Part shown: positions 1-8,201 of the stretch, piece by piece | Numbering within the stretch: position 1 is the stretch's first letter | Layout of the letters: every line of letters begins with the position of its first letter | Origin: Plantactinospora soyae | Lineage (GTDB): Bacteria > Actinomycetota > Actinomycetes > Mycobacteriales > Micromonosporaceae | Direction: 5' to 3' | Assembly: GCF_014874095.1 (NCBI RefSeq) | Contig: NZ_JADBEB010000001.1 | Span: forward strand, 7,378,001 to 7,442,000 | Length of the DNA stretch: 64,000 bases | Notes under the pieces: generated by a model | The model's input: only the letters and a program-made list of their open reading frames with translations | What the model was told of the DNA's origin: nothing | Databases searched by the model: none | Made by a program: the position numbers and the translations under genes

Positions 1-249
1 GCGCACGGAAGCGTCGGCGCGCGCTTCCACCCGGAGCAGTTCCCGGGCGTGGGGCAGGAAGGCCTGGCCGTCGATCGTGAGTCGGGCGCCGCGAGCCGTA
101 CGGGTGAACAGCCGTACCTGCAGATCCTTCTCCAGTGCGGCGATGCGCTTGGACACGGCCTGCTGGGTGATCGACAGCGCGGCCGAGGCGTCCTGGAACT
201 GGCCGGCATCGGCGGCGGCGACGAAGGTACGCACGGCGTCGAGATCCAC
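1..249 (-). CDS. LysR-family transcriptional regulator, 5' part only
   Basis: The reverse strand reads a typical LysR N-terminus beginning VDLDAVRTFVAAADAG, with the winged helix-turn-helix and the ITQQAVSKRIAALEKDL recognition helix, then LFTRTARGARLT. About 83 residues are present and the reading frame runs off the left edge, so the inducer-binding domain is not visible. I chose the GTG at 249; an in-frame GTG at 269 would add seven residues. It is divergent from the MFS exporter starting near 379, which suggests it controls that gene, as is usual for LysR-type regulators; this is inference. Confidence 0.85.
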   Translation of the reverse strand, partial: MDLDAVRTFVAAADAGQFQDASAALSITQQAVSKRIAALEKDLQVRLFTRTARGARLTIDGQAFLPHARELLRVEARADASVR

Positions 250-378
250 AGACCAGATCCTACTCACACAACGATCGGTTGTGGCTCGCCGCCGGTTCGG
301 TTGTTTGATCCGCTATCCCAGGCCTTGCTTTGATCACAGCGGTCAACAGCGAGTTGATCGAAGCGGGAGGTGTGGAAC

Positions 379-1647
379 TTGGCGACGAGACGATCGCTGG
401 GTCGGCAGTTCGGATGGCTGTGGGCGGCGTACGCGGTCAGCGCCTATGGCTCCGGGTTCGGGTTCGGCGCGTTGCCGCTGATCGCCGTGCTGGTGCTGGA
501 TGCCAGCCCCGCTCAGGTGTCCGTGTTGTCCGCGGTCGGGCCGGCAGTGGGCGCACTGATCGCGTTGCCGCTCGGACCGTGGGTGGAATTCCACCGCAAG
601 CGGCCGGTGATGATCGCGATGGACCTGGCCCGGTTCGCGGTCATGCTGACAATCCCCATCGCGTACGCCCTCGGCCGGCTCAGTTTCGTCCAGTTGCTGG
701 TCGTCTCGGCCGTGGTCGCCACCGCCAAAATCGCCTTCAACGCGGCCAGCGGCGCCTACCTCAAGGCCCTCGTCCGGCCGGACGACCTGCTCGTGGCCAA
801 CGCGAGGTTCGAGTCGACGACGTGGAGTTCCATCGCGGTCGGCCCGCCGCTGGGCGGCGCTGCGGTCGGCCTGTTCGGGCCGGTCGTCACCATCGTGGCC
901 GACGCGCTCAGCTACCTGTTCTCCGCGCTGGGGATCACGGCCATTCGAGGCCGAGAAGAAGACCCGCCGCGAGCCGGCAAGCGCCGGGTCCGGGCCGGTG
1001 AGCTGCTCGACGGCTGGCGGCACCTCCTGACCCACCGCGGCCTGCGGGCGCTCTACCTCAACCAACTGCTCGTCAGCGGACTGATCATGGCCACCGAGCC
1101 GCTGCTGGCCGTACTCCTGCTTCGCGAGCTCGGATTCCCACCCTGGCAGTACGGCCTCGCCTTCGCCGCCCCCTGCGTCGGCGGACTCATCGGTTCACGC
1201 CTGGCTCCTCGTGTCGTGGCCCGGTACGGCCAACACCGGATCCTTCGTACCGTCGGCACACTGCGGGCGATCTGGCTGATCGGCCTCGCGTTCGTCCAGC
1301 CCGGCGCCACCGGCCTCGCGACGGTGATCGCGGTCGAACTCGCGATCATCATCAGCATGAGCCTGTACAACCCGGTGCTCGCCACCTATCGCCTGGAACA
1401 CATACCCGGCGACCGCATCGCCCGTACCCTGTCCGCCTGGTCAATCAGCAGCAGCGCGGCCATCGCCATCCTCAGCGCACTCGGCGGACTGCTCGCCAAC
1501 GCCACCAGCCCACGCACGGCGATCGCGGTCGCGGGAATGCTGATCCTCGCCAGCCCGCTGCTGCTACCCCGCCGTCCGGATCCCGGAGTTCCACCGGACG
1601 TGAGCTGGCAACAGCCCGTGCCCAACCGCAGGCAGCGGTCTCCGTGA
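379..1647 (+). CDS. MFS transporter (drug-efflux type)
   Basis: About 422 residues with some 12 hydrophobic segments, of the MFS_1/MFS_3 drug-exporter type. The loop after the second helix reads GPWVEFHRKRPVMIAMD, which resembles the MFS motif A region. I chose the TTG at 379 because GGGAGG lies eight bases upstream; the in-frame GTG at 370 overlaps that ribosome site. It is divergent from the partial LysR gene at the left edge and followed by an isochorismatase-fold hydrolase 120 bases downstream. The substrate cannot be told from sequence; export of a small toxic molecule is the usual role of the family. Confidence 0.85.
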   Translation: MATRRSLGRQFGWLWAAYAVSAYGSGFGFGALPLIAVLVLDASPAQVSVLSAVGPAVGALIALPLGPWVEFHRKRPVMIAMDLARFAVMLTIPIAYALGRLSFVQLLVVSAVVATAKIAFNAASGAYLKALVRPDDLLVANARFESTTWSSIAVGPPLGGAAVGLFGPVVTIVADALSYLFSALGITAIRGREEDPPRAGKRRVRAGELLDGWRHLLTHRGLRALYLNQLLVSGLIMATEPLLAVLLLRELGFPPWQYGLAFAAPCVGGLIGSRLAPRVVARYGQHRILRTVGTLRAIWLIGLAFVQPGATGLATVIAVELAIIISMSLYNPVLATYRLEHIPGDRIARTLSAWSISSSAAIAILSALGGLLANATSPRTAIAVAGMLILASPLLLPRRPDPGVPPDVSWQQPVPNRRQRSP

Positions 1648-1766
1648 AGCCGAGTGAGGGGGCCGCCAACAGCTGACAGACGCAAGCCACGCGACAACAG
1701 CACGTACCAACCCGAGCCACACGTGGGACATCGCGGCCGGGCCACCGATGCAGAAAGGCACACTTC

Positions 1767-2354
1767 ATGACTGTCACCGCAGTTGACCCATCCAGCGCGC
1801 TGGTCATCATCGACCTGCAGAATGCCATCGTCGGCGCTCCCCTGGTCCCCTACACCGGCCCGCAGGTGGTGGCTCGGGCGGTCGAGTTGGCCCGCGCCTT
1901 CCACGAACACAGCGCCCCGGTCGTCCTCGTCCGGTTGACGGCCCGCGCGGACGGATCGGATGCCGTACCGGGCCGCAACGAGATCCCGACCCGGCCCGGC
2001 TCCTTGCCGGAAGACTGGGATGTCATCGTCGACGACCTCGCCGGCCACCCCGACGACATCACAGTGACCAAGCGCACCTGGGGTGCCTTCCACGGCACCG
2101 ATCTCGACCTGCAACTGCGCCGCCGCGGTGTCACACAGATCGTGCTGGCCGGGCTCACCACCAGCATCGGCGTGGAGTCAACCGCCCGGGCCGCCTACGA
2201 ACACGGCTACCACGTCACACTCGCGACGGACGCCATGGCCGACCTGGACCTGGAGGCCCACCGCAACAGCATTCAACGGATCTTCCCTCTTCTCGGCCAG
2301 ACCGGCTCCACCACCGAGATCGTTGACCTGCTCACCGAGACCCGCGCCTCCTGA
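1767..2354 (+). CDS. Isochorismatase-family hydrolase lacking the nucleophilic Cys
   Basis: 195 residues with the isochorismatase fold. The acidic residue is D16 in ALVIIDLQN and the lysine is K102 in TVTKRTWGAFHGT. The position that carries the nucleophilic cysteine in nicotinamidase-type members is glycine here (G135 in LTTSIGVESTARAA). True isochorismatases such as EntB and PhzD also lack that cysteine, so a vinyl-ether hydrolase or a non-thiol mechanism is possible; the substrate is unknown. The ATG is preceded by GAAAGG at 1753. The gene follows the MFS exporter on the same strand and may share its transcript. Confidence 0.8.
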   Translation: MTVTAVDPSSALVIIDLQNAIVGAPLVPYTGPQVVARAVELARAFHEHSAPVVLVRLTARADGSDAVPGRNEIPTRPGSLPEDWDVIVDDLAGHPDDITVTKRTWGAFHGTDLDLQLRRRGVTQIVLAGLTTSIGVESTARAAYEHGYHVTLATDAMADLDLEAHRNSIQRIFPLLGQTGSTTEIVDLLTETRAS

Positions 2355-2444
2355 CCTGACCAACGACCGGGAAGCCGTACAGTCGAACAGCTGGAATTCG
2401 GTAGGACGAGCGTTGGCACGGGGGCAGGGCCGCCGCGCAGCCGG

Positions 2445-2693
2445 TCAGCGCGGCGCTCCGGCAAGAAGCCGGCGTGCCTCGCCCGCTCCGATGTCCGTAC
2501 CCGCGCCGCAGAGCGGGTTGGTGCAGTAGAGCCTGTGCTTCGTCCGGACCCGGAACAGCGGTACGAAGAAGAGGCTGAACCGGGTGATCTCGCGCACCAG
2601 CAGCATGCTGCCGGACTGCCCGCAGACCCGGCAGGCCATCGGGACCAGCCCCAGTCGCTCCGACTTGGTGCGCAGACCGAAGATCAGAAACAT
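2445..2693 (-). CDS. Zinc-ribbon domain small protein
   Basis: 82 residues beginning MFLIFGLRTKSERLG. It has a cysteine pair CRVCG near residue 21 and a second cysteine pair CTNPLC near residue 58, separated by a hydrophobic stretch rich in Phe, Leu and Val. This is the layout of the small zinc-ribbon proteins common in actinobacteria. The ATG at 2693 has AGGGG seven bases upstream. No partner is evident; the function is unknown. Confidence 0.6.
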   Translation of the reverse strand: MFLIFGLRTKSERLGLVPMACRVCGQSGSMLLVREITRFSLFFVPLFRVRTKHRLYCTNPLCGAGTDIGAGEARRLLAGAPR

Positions 2694-2710
2694 GCGGTAC
2701 CCCTGTTCGC

Positions 2711-2989
2711 CTAGGTCGCGTCCGGAGGGAATTCGCCGGACTCCTCCACCGTGATACCCCGATGCCAGCCGTCCCAGCCCCGGACGGCGATCCAGGTGGC
2801 TCGGGCCCGAGCCAGCTCGATGCCGTCCGGGCCGTACAGGATGCTGTGCACGAGCGCCTTGCGCCCCCTCGGCCGAGGCGACGGCGCCGCGCACCACGTG
2901 CCGCTCGCCGAGGGCGGCCGGACCAGCCGGACGGCGGTCCGTCCCAGCACGTACGACGGGCCGGCCGGGCGGGGTGAAAGTTCAGCCAA
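2711..2989 (-). pseudogene. Hotdog/thioesterase-like C-terminal fragment
   Basis: The reverse frame gives 92 residues. The segment VLGRTAVRLVRPP, then GRKALVHSILYGPDGIELA and RATWIAV, resembles the C-terminal strands of thioesterase-like hotdog proteins. Members of that family are about 200 residues or more, and nothing corresponding to the N-terminal half is seen upstream, where the permease ends at 3005. I read it as a truncated remnant; a genuine small protein is the alternative. The assignment rests on pattern memory only. Confidence 0.4.
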
Positions 2990-3004
2990 TCGCGCAGAGG
3001 ATCT

Positions 3005-4399
3005 TTACTGTGCCTTGGGGCCGGGGGTGGTGTCCTGGTGCAGGATGAACCGGTTGGTCACATAGGTGGCGGCCCAGAGGACCACCCCGATGACGAGCAG
3101 CACGGTGGCCACCCGGTAGTCGTCGCTCGCCCGGCCGGACAGCGGGCTCGCAAGGTACGCGCACGCGATCGCACCGATCACGGGGATGGCGGTGGGTGCA
3201 CGGAAGTGGGTGTGGTCCACGGGGTCGCGGCGCAGTACCAGTACGGCGATGTTTACGACAGTGAAGACACTGAGCAGGAGCAACGACGTCGTGCCGCCCA
3301 GCGCCGTCAGGTCGGCGAACCAGATCAGCCCGAAAGCGATCAGGGTGGTGAAGACGATGCCGACCCAGGGTGTGCGCCTGGTGGGGTGAACCCGTCCGAG
3401 GATTCGTGGCAGCACGCGCTCGTGGGCCATCCCGTACAGCAACCGGCTGGCCATCAGCATGTTGATCAGGGCAGAGTTCGCCACAGCGAACATGGTGATG
3501 AAGGCGAAGACGGTGATGGGAAATGCCGGCGCTCCAACCGCGACGACCTTCAGCAGCGGCGCGTCGCCCTCGCTGAGGTCCTGGGGGGAGACCAGGGCCA
3601 CCGACGAGATCGACACCAGTACGTAGACCAGTCCGGTGATGCAGAGCCCGACCAGCATGACCTTCGGAAAGATTCGGACCGGCTCCTTGGTCTCCTCGGC
3701 CATGTTCACCGAGTCCTCGAAGCCGACCATCGCGAAGAACGCCAGCGCGGTGGCCGCGGTGACCGAGAAGAACGCAGTTTCGCCCGGCGGCGAGTCGAAC
3801 TCCAGTAGACGGGACATGTCACCGTCGCCGCCGCCCAGCGCCCAGGCCCCGATGAAGATGACGATGAGCAAACCGGTCAGCTCAACGCAGGTCAGCACCA
3901 CATTCAGCTTCACACTCTCGGACACGCCCCGGAAATTGACCAGAGCGATGAGCGTCATGAAGGCAACCGCCACCGCGGTGAGCCCGAGGCCCTCGCCGAT
4001 CGATAGGTCGAAGGCCTCGGCGAAGTTGCTGGCGAACGCCTTCGACGCACTGGACGCTGAGGTGAGGCCCGAACACATCACCGCGAAGGTAACCATGAAG
4101 GTCAGAAAGTGAATTCCGAAAGCCTTGTGTACGTACAGCGCCGCACCCGCCGCCCGCGGATACTTCGTCACCAGTTCCAGATAGCTGAAGGCGGTCAGCA
4201 TCGCCACCAGGAACGCGAGTAGGAACGGTAGCCACACCGCTCCGCCCACTTCGGCGGCGACCTTGCCGGTGAGCGCGTAGACGCCGGTGCCGAGAATGTC
4301 TCCGACCACGAACAGCAGTAGCAGGCCGGGGCCTATCACCCGCTTGAGAGTCGGCTCGCCGCGCTCGATGGTTCCCTCAGGTGCCCCTGCGTCCGCCAC
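3005..4399 (-). CDS. APC-superfamily amino acid permease
   Basis: 464 residues with about 12 to 14 membrane segments. The first helix carries GPGLLLLFVVGDILGTGVYA, the glycine-rich unwound segment of APC transporters, and the later FAMVGFEDSVNMAEETKEP is the conserved loop of cationic amino acid/polyamine-type members. The GTG at 4399 is preceded by GGGGAGGG at good spacing; upstream in-frame ATGs would add an implausible basic leader. It probably imports or exchanges an amino acid across the plasma membrane. The universal-stress-like remnant to its right lies on the opposite strand. Confidence 0.85.
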   Translation of the reverse strand: MADAGAPEGTIERGEPTLKRVIGPGLLLLFVVGDILGTGVYALTGKVAAEVGGAVWLPFLLAFLVAMLTAFSYLELVTKYPRAAGAALYVHKAFGIHFLTFMVTFAVMCSGLTSASSASKAFASNFAEAFDLSIGEGLGLTAVAVAFMTLIALVNFRGVSESVKLNVVLTCVELTGLLIVIFIGAWALGGGDGDMSRLLEFDSPPGETAFFSVTAATALAFFAMVGFEDSVNMAEETKEPVRIFPKVMLVGLCITGLVYVLVSISSVALVSPQDLSEGDAPLLKVVAVGAPAFPITVFAFITMFAVANSALINMLMASRLLYGMAHERVLPRILGRVHPTRRTPWVGIVFTTLIAFGLIWFADLTALGGTTSLLLLSVFTVVNIAVLVLRRDPVDHTHFRAPTAIPVIGAIACAYLASPLSGRASDDYRVATVLLVIGVVLWAATYVTNRFILHQDTTPGPKAQ

Positions 4400-4615
4400 A
4401 GGCCCTCCCCTCGGCGTTCGCCTCCGAGGTGATGACCCGGCGCGAAGCGTGGTAAACATCATCGATGTCCAGAGCACACCCACCGTATTCGATCCACCGT
4501 GCAGGCGCGCTACGAGAACGGTCTGTTCGGGCGCACGGTGCGGTGCAGTCTCAACGCAGGCGCCGTCAGCAGGGCACGACCACTGCCGTACGCCGGCCCG
4601 TTGTCGGAGACCGGC

Positions 4616-4830
4616 ATGCACATCGTGCTGGGCGCCAATCCTGAGGCCGATCAACCGTGGATCGCCGACGCCGTCGCGGATCTGGTCCGGCAGAGCGGCG
4701 GGTCGGTCGCCGTGGGCGCCGTCGACGAGGCGGACTCGAGTCTGGCGGCGGCGCCTCGCAGTGCCTTCGCCGAGCGGGCGCAACGGGCCGCTTCGGCGGC
4801 GGTTCAGAGGGTTGGCCGCAGTCGGGATCA
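4616..4830 (+). pseudogene. Universal-stress-protein-like N-terminal remnant
   Basis: The plus frame starting at this ATG reads MHIVLGANPEADQPWIADA followed by VADLVRQSGGSVAVGAVDE and PRSAFAERAQRAA. This resembles the start of UspA-like proteins (first strand, helix, second strand). After about 70 residues the frame loses any resemblance and runs out of frame into the VOC gene at 4905. The nucleotide-binding C-terminal GxxGxxG part is missing. I infer a 3' deletion that placed the VOC gene next to it. Confidence 0.35.
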
Positions 4831-4904
4831 ACGCGAGCCAAACAGTACTTTCCAGTCGTTCCTTGCGACAATCATGTACATCCGATCACGAGCAGGAGGA
4901 CCAC

Positions 4905-5258
4905 GTGCGCGTCATACGCGTTATCGCCGACCTTCGAGTGGCTGACGTCGAGGCAGCGAGAAGCTTCTACACCGACTACCTCGGACTGGGTACCGAGGAG
5001 TTCAACCTTGGATGGGTGGCCCGCTACACCGCCCCGGACAGTGGGGCGAATCTCCAGCTCGTGACACGCGACGCGACCGCACCCGAGGATCCGGCCATTT
5101 CCGTTCAGGTGGATGACGTGGAGGGCGCATATGAGGATGCGCAGAAGCTGGGCTACGAGATCGTGCATCCGCTGACCACGGAGCCATGGGGTGTGCGCCG
5201 GTTCTTCGTCCGGGCACCGGACGGCAACGTGATCAACATCGCGCACCATCGGGGCTGA
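4905..5258 (+). CDS. VOC-superfamily protein (glyoxalase/bleomycin-resistance fold)
   Basis: 117 residues with two beta-alpha-beta-beta-beta units: VIADLRVADVEAARSFYTDYLGL at the start and the terminal RFFVRAPDGNVINIAHH. The chosen GTG has a near-perfect AGGAGGA at 4894 to 4900. Members bind a metal or sequester small ligands; substrate unknown. The protein stands alone, with a Ser/Thr kinase convergent on its right. Confidence 0.8.
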   Translation: MRVIRVIADLRVADVEAARSFYTDYLGLGTEEFNLGWVARYTAPDSGANLQLVTRDATAPEDPAISVQVDDVEGAYEDAQKLGYEIVHPLTTEPWGVRRFFVRAPDGNVINIAHHRG

Positions 5259-5361
5259 ACCAGCGGCGCGGCGCGCGGATCGGGCGGTCCTCGAAGGTGC
5301 CGTGCGTTCTCAAGGAATGCCCAGCTCACTGGCGATGTCCGAGTTTCGGCATCCACAGGCG

Positions 5362-6435
5362 TCAGGCACGGTGCCGCCCCGGGCGCGCGGCCTGCGTACC
5401 GGACTGTGCCGGAGCCGCCACGGGCCACGCGGGATCCGGCGCATCGCCGGCCGGACCGCGTCCGCCGTTGTGTAGCGGCGGCGAGAACGGCTCTACGGCC
5501 GCCATCTGGGTCATCTCGTCCAGCGCCGGATCATCGGCCGGCGTTGGCTGCCGGGGCGCCGGGACAGGCGGACGGGAGGGTGACGGCAGGACGCCGACCG
5601 GGACGTACACCTGCGCCTCCACCGCCTCGGCCAGCAGCAGCGCCATCGCGACACTCGTCGGCCGGTCGACCGGATCGGCGCTCAGGCACCGCAGGCACAG
5701 CTCGGCCACGTCGGCGGGCAGGCCGGCGACCGGCGGCAGCGGATCCGGTGGCCAGTGGACGTGTGACAACGGCCGCTCCGGTTCCGTGCGTACCGGCCAC
5801 GGCAACCGCCCGACCAGGCTGAGATAGAGCACCACGCCGACGGCGTACACGTCGGTGGCCGGGCTGGCGCCGAGCCCGTTGAGCCGCTCCGGGGCGACGA
5901 ACGCGGGCGTGCCCACCACCTCGCCCCCGGCCACCGGATCACGCTCGCCGATCAGTGCCGCGATGCCGAAATCGAGGACCTTCACCCCGGTCGGGGTGAG
6001 CACGATGTTGGCCGGCTTGACGTCCCGGTGCACGATCCCGCCCAGGTGGGCCGCGGCCAACGCGGCGCCCACCTCCGCACAGACCCGGACCGCGATCCGC
6101 CAGTCCAGCGCCCCGGACCGCAGGTGCACGGCCAGCGTCTCACCCTCCACGAGCTCCATCACGATGTACGGCGCGGGCTGACCATCGGGCAGGGGCGCCA
6201 GGCCGAAGTCGTGCACGCTGGCGATGTTGGGATGAGCCAGCCGGGCCGCGGCGCGGGCCTCCGTCCGGGCCTGGTCCACGATCGCCCGAGCGGCCACCGG
6301 ATCGGCGTGCGGCAGGGTGATGAGCTTGACCGCGACCGGCCGGTCGAGCACCTCGTCGTGGCCGTGCCAGACCTCCGACATGCCCCCTGCCCCGATCCGC
6401 TGATCGAGGCGGTACCGCCCGTCCAACACCGGCAT
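5362..6435 (-). CDS. Hanks-type serine/threonine protein kinase, soluble
   Basis: 357 residues. The glycine loop GAGGMSEV is at about 16 to 22, the catalytic lysine is K37 in VAVKLI, HRDVKPAN is at 136 to 143 with catalytic D138, DFG is at 155 to 157 and the APE motif at 181 to 183, so the kinase is intact. After residue 270 there is a Pro-rich tail without a membrane helix or PASTA repeats, so it is probably cytosolic. No obvious substrate gene adjoins; the DUF4265 gene upstream on the same strand is separated by 146 bases. Confidence 0.9.
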   Translation of the reverse strand: MPVLDGRYRLDQRIGAGGMSEVWHGHDEVLDRPVAVKLITLPHADPVAARAIVDQARTEARAAARLAHPNIASVHDFGLAPLPDGQPAPYIVMELVEGETLAVHLRSGALDWRIAVRVCAEVGAALAAAHLGGIVHRDVKPANIVLTPTGVKVLDFGIAALIGERDPVAGGEVVGTPAFVAPERLNGLGASPATDVYAVGVVLYLSLVGRLPWPVRTEPERPLSHVHWPPDPLPPVAGLPADVAELCLRCLSADPVDRPTSVAMALLLAEAVEAQVYVPVGVLPSPSRPPVPAPRQPTPADDPALDEMTQMAAVEPFSPPLHNGGRGPAGDAPDPAWPVAAPAQSGTQAARPGRHRA

Positions 6436-6581
6436 TCCGCGCCCCCGACACCTCTCCCCCGCCGCAGTCCGGATCGACGACGGCCGGCAACAGCGCTACC
6501 CCCAGTCCGCCCGACACAAACCGCGATCTTCGACATAACGGCCGGTCAGCACCCCGACGTCGGCGTCCGCCCCGGGGTTCC

Positions 6582-7076
6582 TCATGTTGCTTCTCCCCGT
6601 GTCGCGCTGCCGTGTTGCTGATCGCCCCACTCCCAGATCAGGTGCCCTTCGGCCTCGAGCTTGTCGAGGGAGCCGACCAGGTCCTGCGGGTCCGCGCCGG
6701 GCGCGATGTCGAAAACGGTGAACCGGTCTCCCCAGTGCTCATGCGGTATGCCGTCGAACTCCGCGACCGCCACCAGCGCCTCGGTGAGTCCGGTCGGCGC
6801 CGTCGGCTTGAACAGGGCGCGGAGCACCCGGTGACCGGAACGTTCGTGCACCCGGATCGGCCCGCCGGCCGGGTCGAGCGCCACCACGTCGTGGCGGGCC
6901 AGGCCGTCGGTCCAGAACGGCACGCAGACGATCCGTGCCAGCCCCTCGCCGAGGTCGGAGAGCCACAGCTCCTCGACGTGGCCGGGCAGCTTGTGCGCAA
7001 CGCCGACATACGCCTTACGCAGGGGTGCCGGCCACCCGGCCGACTCGGCGTGCACCACGTAGGTGGGTTCGGTCAC
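6582..7076 (-). CDS. DUF4265-like protein
   Basis: 164 residues beginning MTEPTYVVHAESAGWP. The pattern of a short beta-rich domain with VEELWLSDLGEGLARIVCVPFW and LDPAGGPIRVHERSGHRV fits the DUF4265 family as I remember it. There is no signal peptide or membrane segment. It lies upstream of the Ser/Thr kinase on the same strand, so the two could be cotranscribed. Function unknown. Confidence 0.55.
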   Translation of the reverse strand: MTEPTYVVHAESAGWPAPLRKAYVGVAHKLPGHVEELWLSDLGEGLARIVCVPFWTDGLARHDVVALDPAGGPIRVHERSGHRVLRALFKPTAPTGLTEALVAVAEFDGIPHEHWGDRFTVFDIAPGADPQDLVGSLDKLEAEGHLIWEWGDQQHGSATRGEAT

Positions 7077-7106
7077 CGAGCACTCCGTCTCATCCGCGTT
7101 TGTGGC

Positions 7107-7205
7107 TCATCCCGCGTACGCGAGGTACCACTCCTGGATCATCGACTTGGGCCACCAGGGCGGCGGCCACGTGCCGGTGTATCCCTTGGGCGGAGCCTTC
7201 GGCAC
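7107..7205 (-). CDS. Possible 32-residue Trp/Pro-rich small ORF
   Basis: The reverse frame starting at GTG reads MPKAPPKGYTGTW, then a Trp/Pro-rich segment and a terminal EWYLAYAG before TGA. The four tryptophans and regular prolines are unusual for a chance frame in GC-rich DNA. The ribosome site is weak (AGGA close to the GTG). It begins directly after the stop of the methyltransferase-like remnant at 7210. Could be a leader or toxin-like peptide or noise. Confidence 0.2.
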   Translation of the reverse strand: MPKAPPKGYTGTWPPPWWPKSMIQEWYLAYAG

Positions 7206-7209
7206 GATC

Positions 7210-7320
7210 CTATTGTTCTTCGACGGGTTGCAATGCCCGCTCCGCCGAGCCGTCGTCAGCGTCTCCGGTCACCGGTGCCGACGCGGGTCGTTTGGCCAGC
7301 AGGACCTCGTACGAGCGTTG
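7210..7320 (-). pseudogene. SAM-methyltransferase-like C-terminal remnant
   Basis: The reverse strand encodes RSYEVLLAKRP followed by a polar tail and TAG. YEVLLAxRP is a common C-terminal strand of class I methyltransferases. The frame is closed by TGA immediately upstream, so only the last 36 codons survive. The rest of 7077 to 7473 holds no other gene; it contains the promoter and leader of the PPOX-fold gene that starts at 7474. Confidence 0.3.
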
Positions 7321-7473
7321 TCAGTCCGGTCGGGCTGGCCGCGTGACATCCGTAAAGACGGATAAAGAAATATGACGCATGGTGTCAGGTTTTAGGTCGA
7401 TCATGGTTTCACCGGTCGGCGTCGACGGTGGATGTGGGCGTGGACCGGGCACTACGGACAGATAAGGACCTCC

Positions 7474-8004
7474 ATGCGCGAAACTCCAGCAGAGCTCAAA
7501 GAGCTTCAGACGCTCCTTGACGCCTCCCTCTCCCGCTCCACCCCGCACCTCCGCTCGATCATCAGCATTGAAAGCACACTGACCGCGGAGCAGCTCATCC
7601 AGGTCCTCACCGGCATGTGCACCCTCGCCCTGTCCACCGTGACGGCGAAGGGCGAGCCGCGGATCAGCGGTGTGGACGGACATTTCCTGCACGGCAAGTG
7701 GTATTTCGGCACGGCGCGCGGCGCGGCCAAGGCGCGCCACCTCGCGGCGCGGCCCGCTGTCAGCGCCGCGCACATGCGCGGTGAGGACCTGGGCGTGTTC
7801 ACGCACGGCAGGGTGGAGACCCTCAACCCCCAGGACGGCGAGCCGGCCGCGGACTGGCCGGACCTGCTCGCGTACTTCAAGGACTTCTACGGCGACGACC
7901 TCTTCGACTGGGACAACGACGTGGTCTACTACCGGCTGCATCCGCACTGGATGACCGCTTACGCCCCCGACATCGCAAAGCTCATGGCGACGTCCCAGTC
8001 CTGA
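7474..8004 (+). CDS. Pyridoxamine-5'-phosphate-oxidase-fold protein
   Basis: 176 residues of the split-barrel flavin-binding fold. The segment LALSTVTAKGEPRISGVDGHFLHGKWYF is the typical first two strands of PPOX-like proteins, and ARHLAARPAVSAAH is the helix-strand that follows. Members of this class bind FMN or F420 and reduce or oxidise small molecules; the true substrate is unknown. The ATG at 7474 has AAGGA upstream; an in-frame GTG at 7432 is less likely. The UvrA-like gene follows on the same strand after about 200 bases. Confidence 0.75.
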   Translation: MRETPAELKELQTLLDASLSRSTPHLRSIISIESTLTAEQLIQVLTGMCTLALSTVTAKGEPRISGVDGHFLHGKWYFGTARGAAKARHLAARPAVSAAHMRGEDLGVFTHGRVETLNPQDGEPAADWPDLLAYFKDFYGDDLFDWDNDVVYYRLHPHWMTAYAPDIAKLMATSQS

Positions 8005-8201
8005 TCCGCAGCACGGGCCGGATCGGGACCGGCCACGTGAGAGATCTGGCGAAGCCGCCGCTCAGCGCCATCGAGGATGCCCTGGCGCGCAGCGGCGAGA
8101 TCCGTTTGTTCGGCATGGGTGGAGGGCCTCTCCGCCGATGCCCTGCTGCGTTGCGAGAGGGTGGACGAAGGTTGACTGCATTCGTACGGGACGTCGCGAG
8201 T

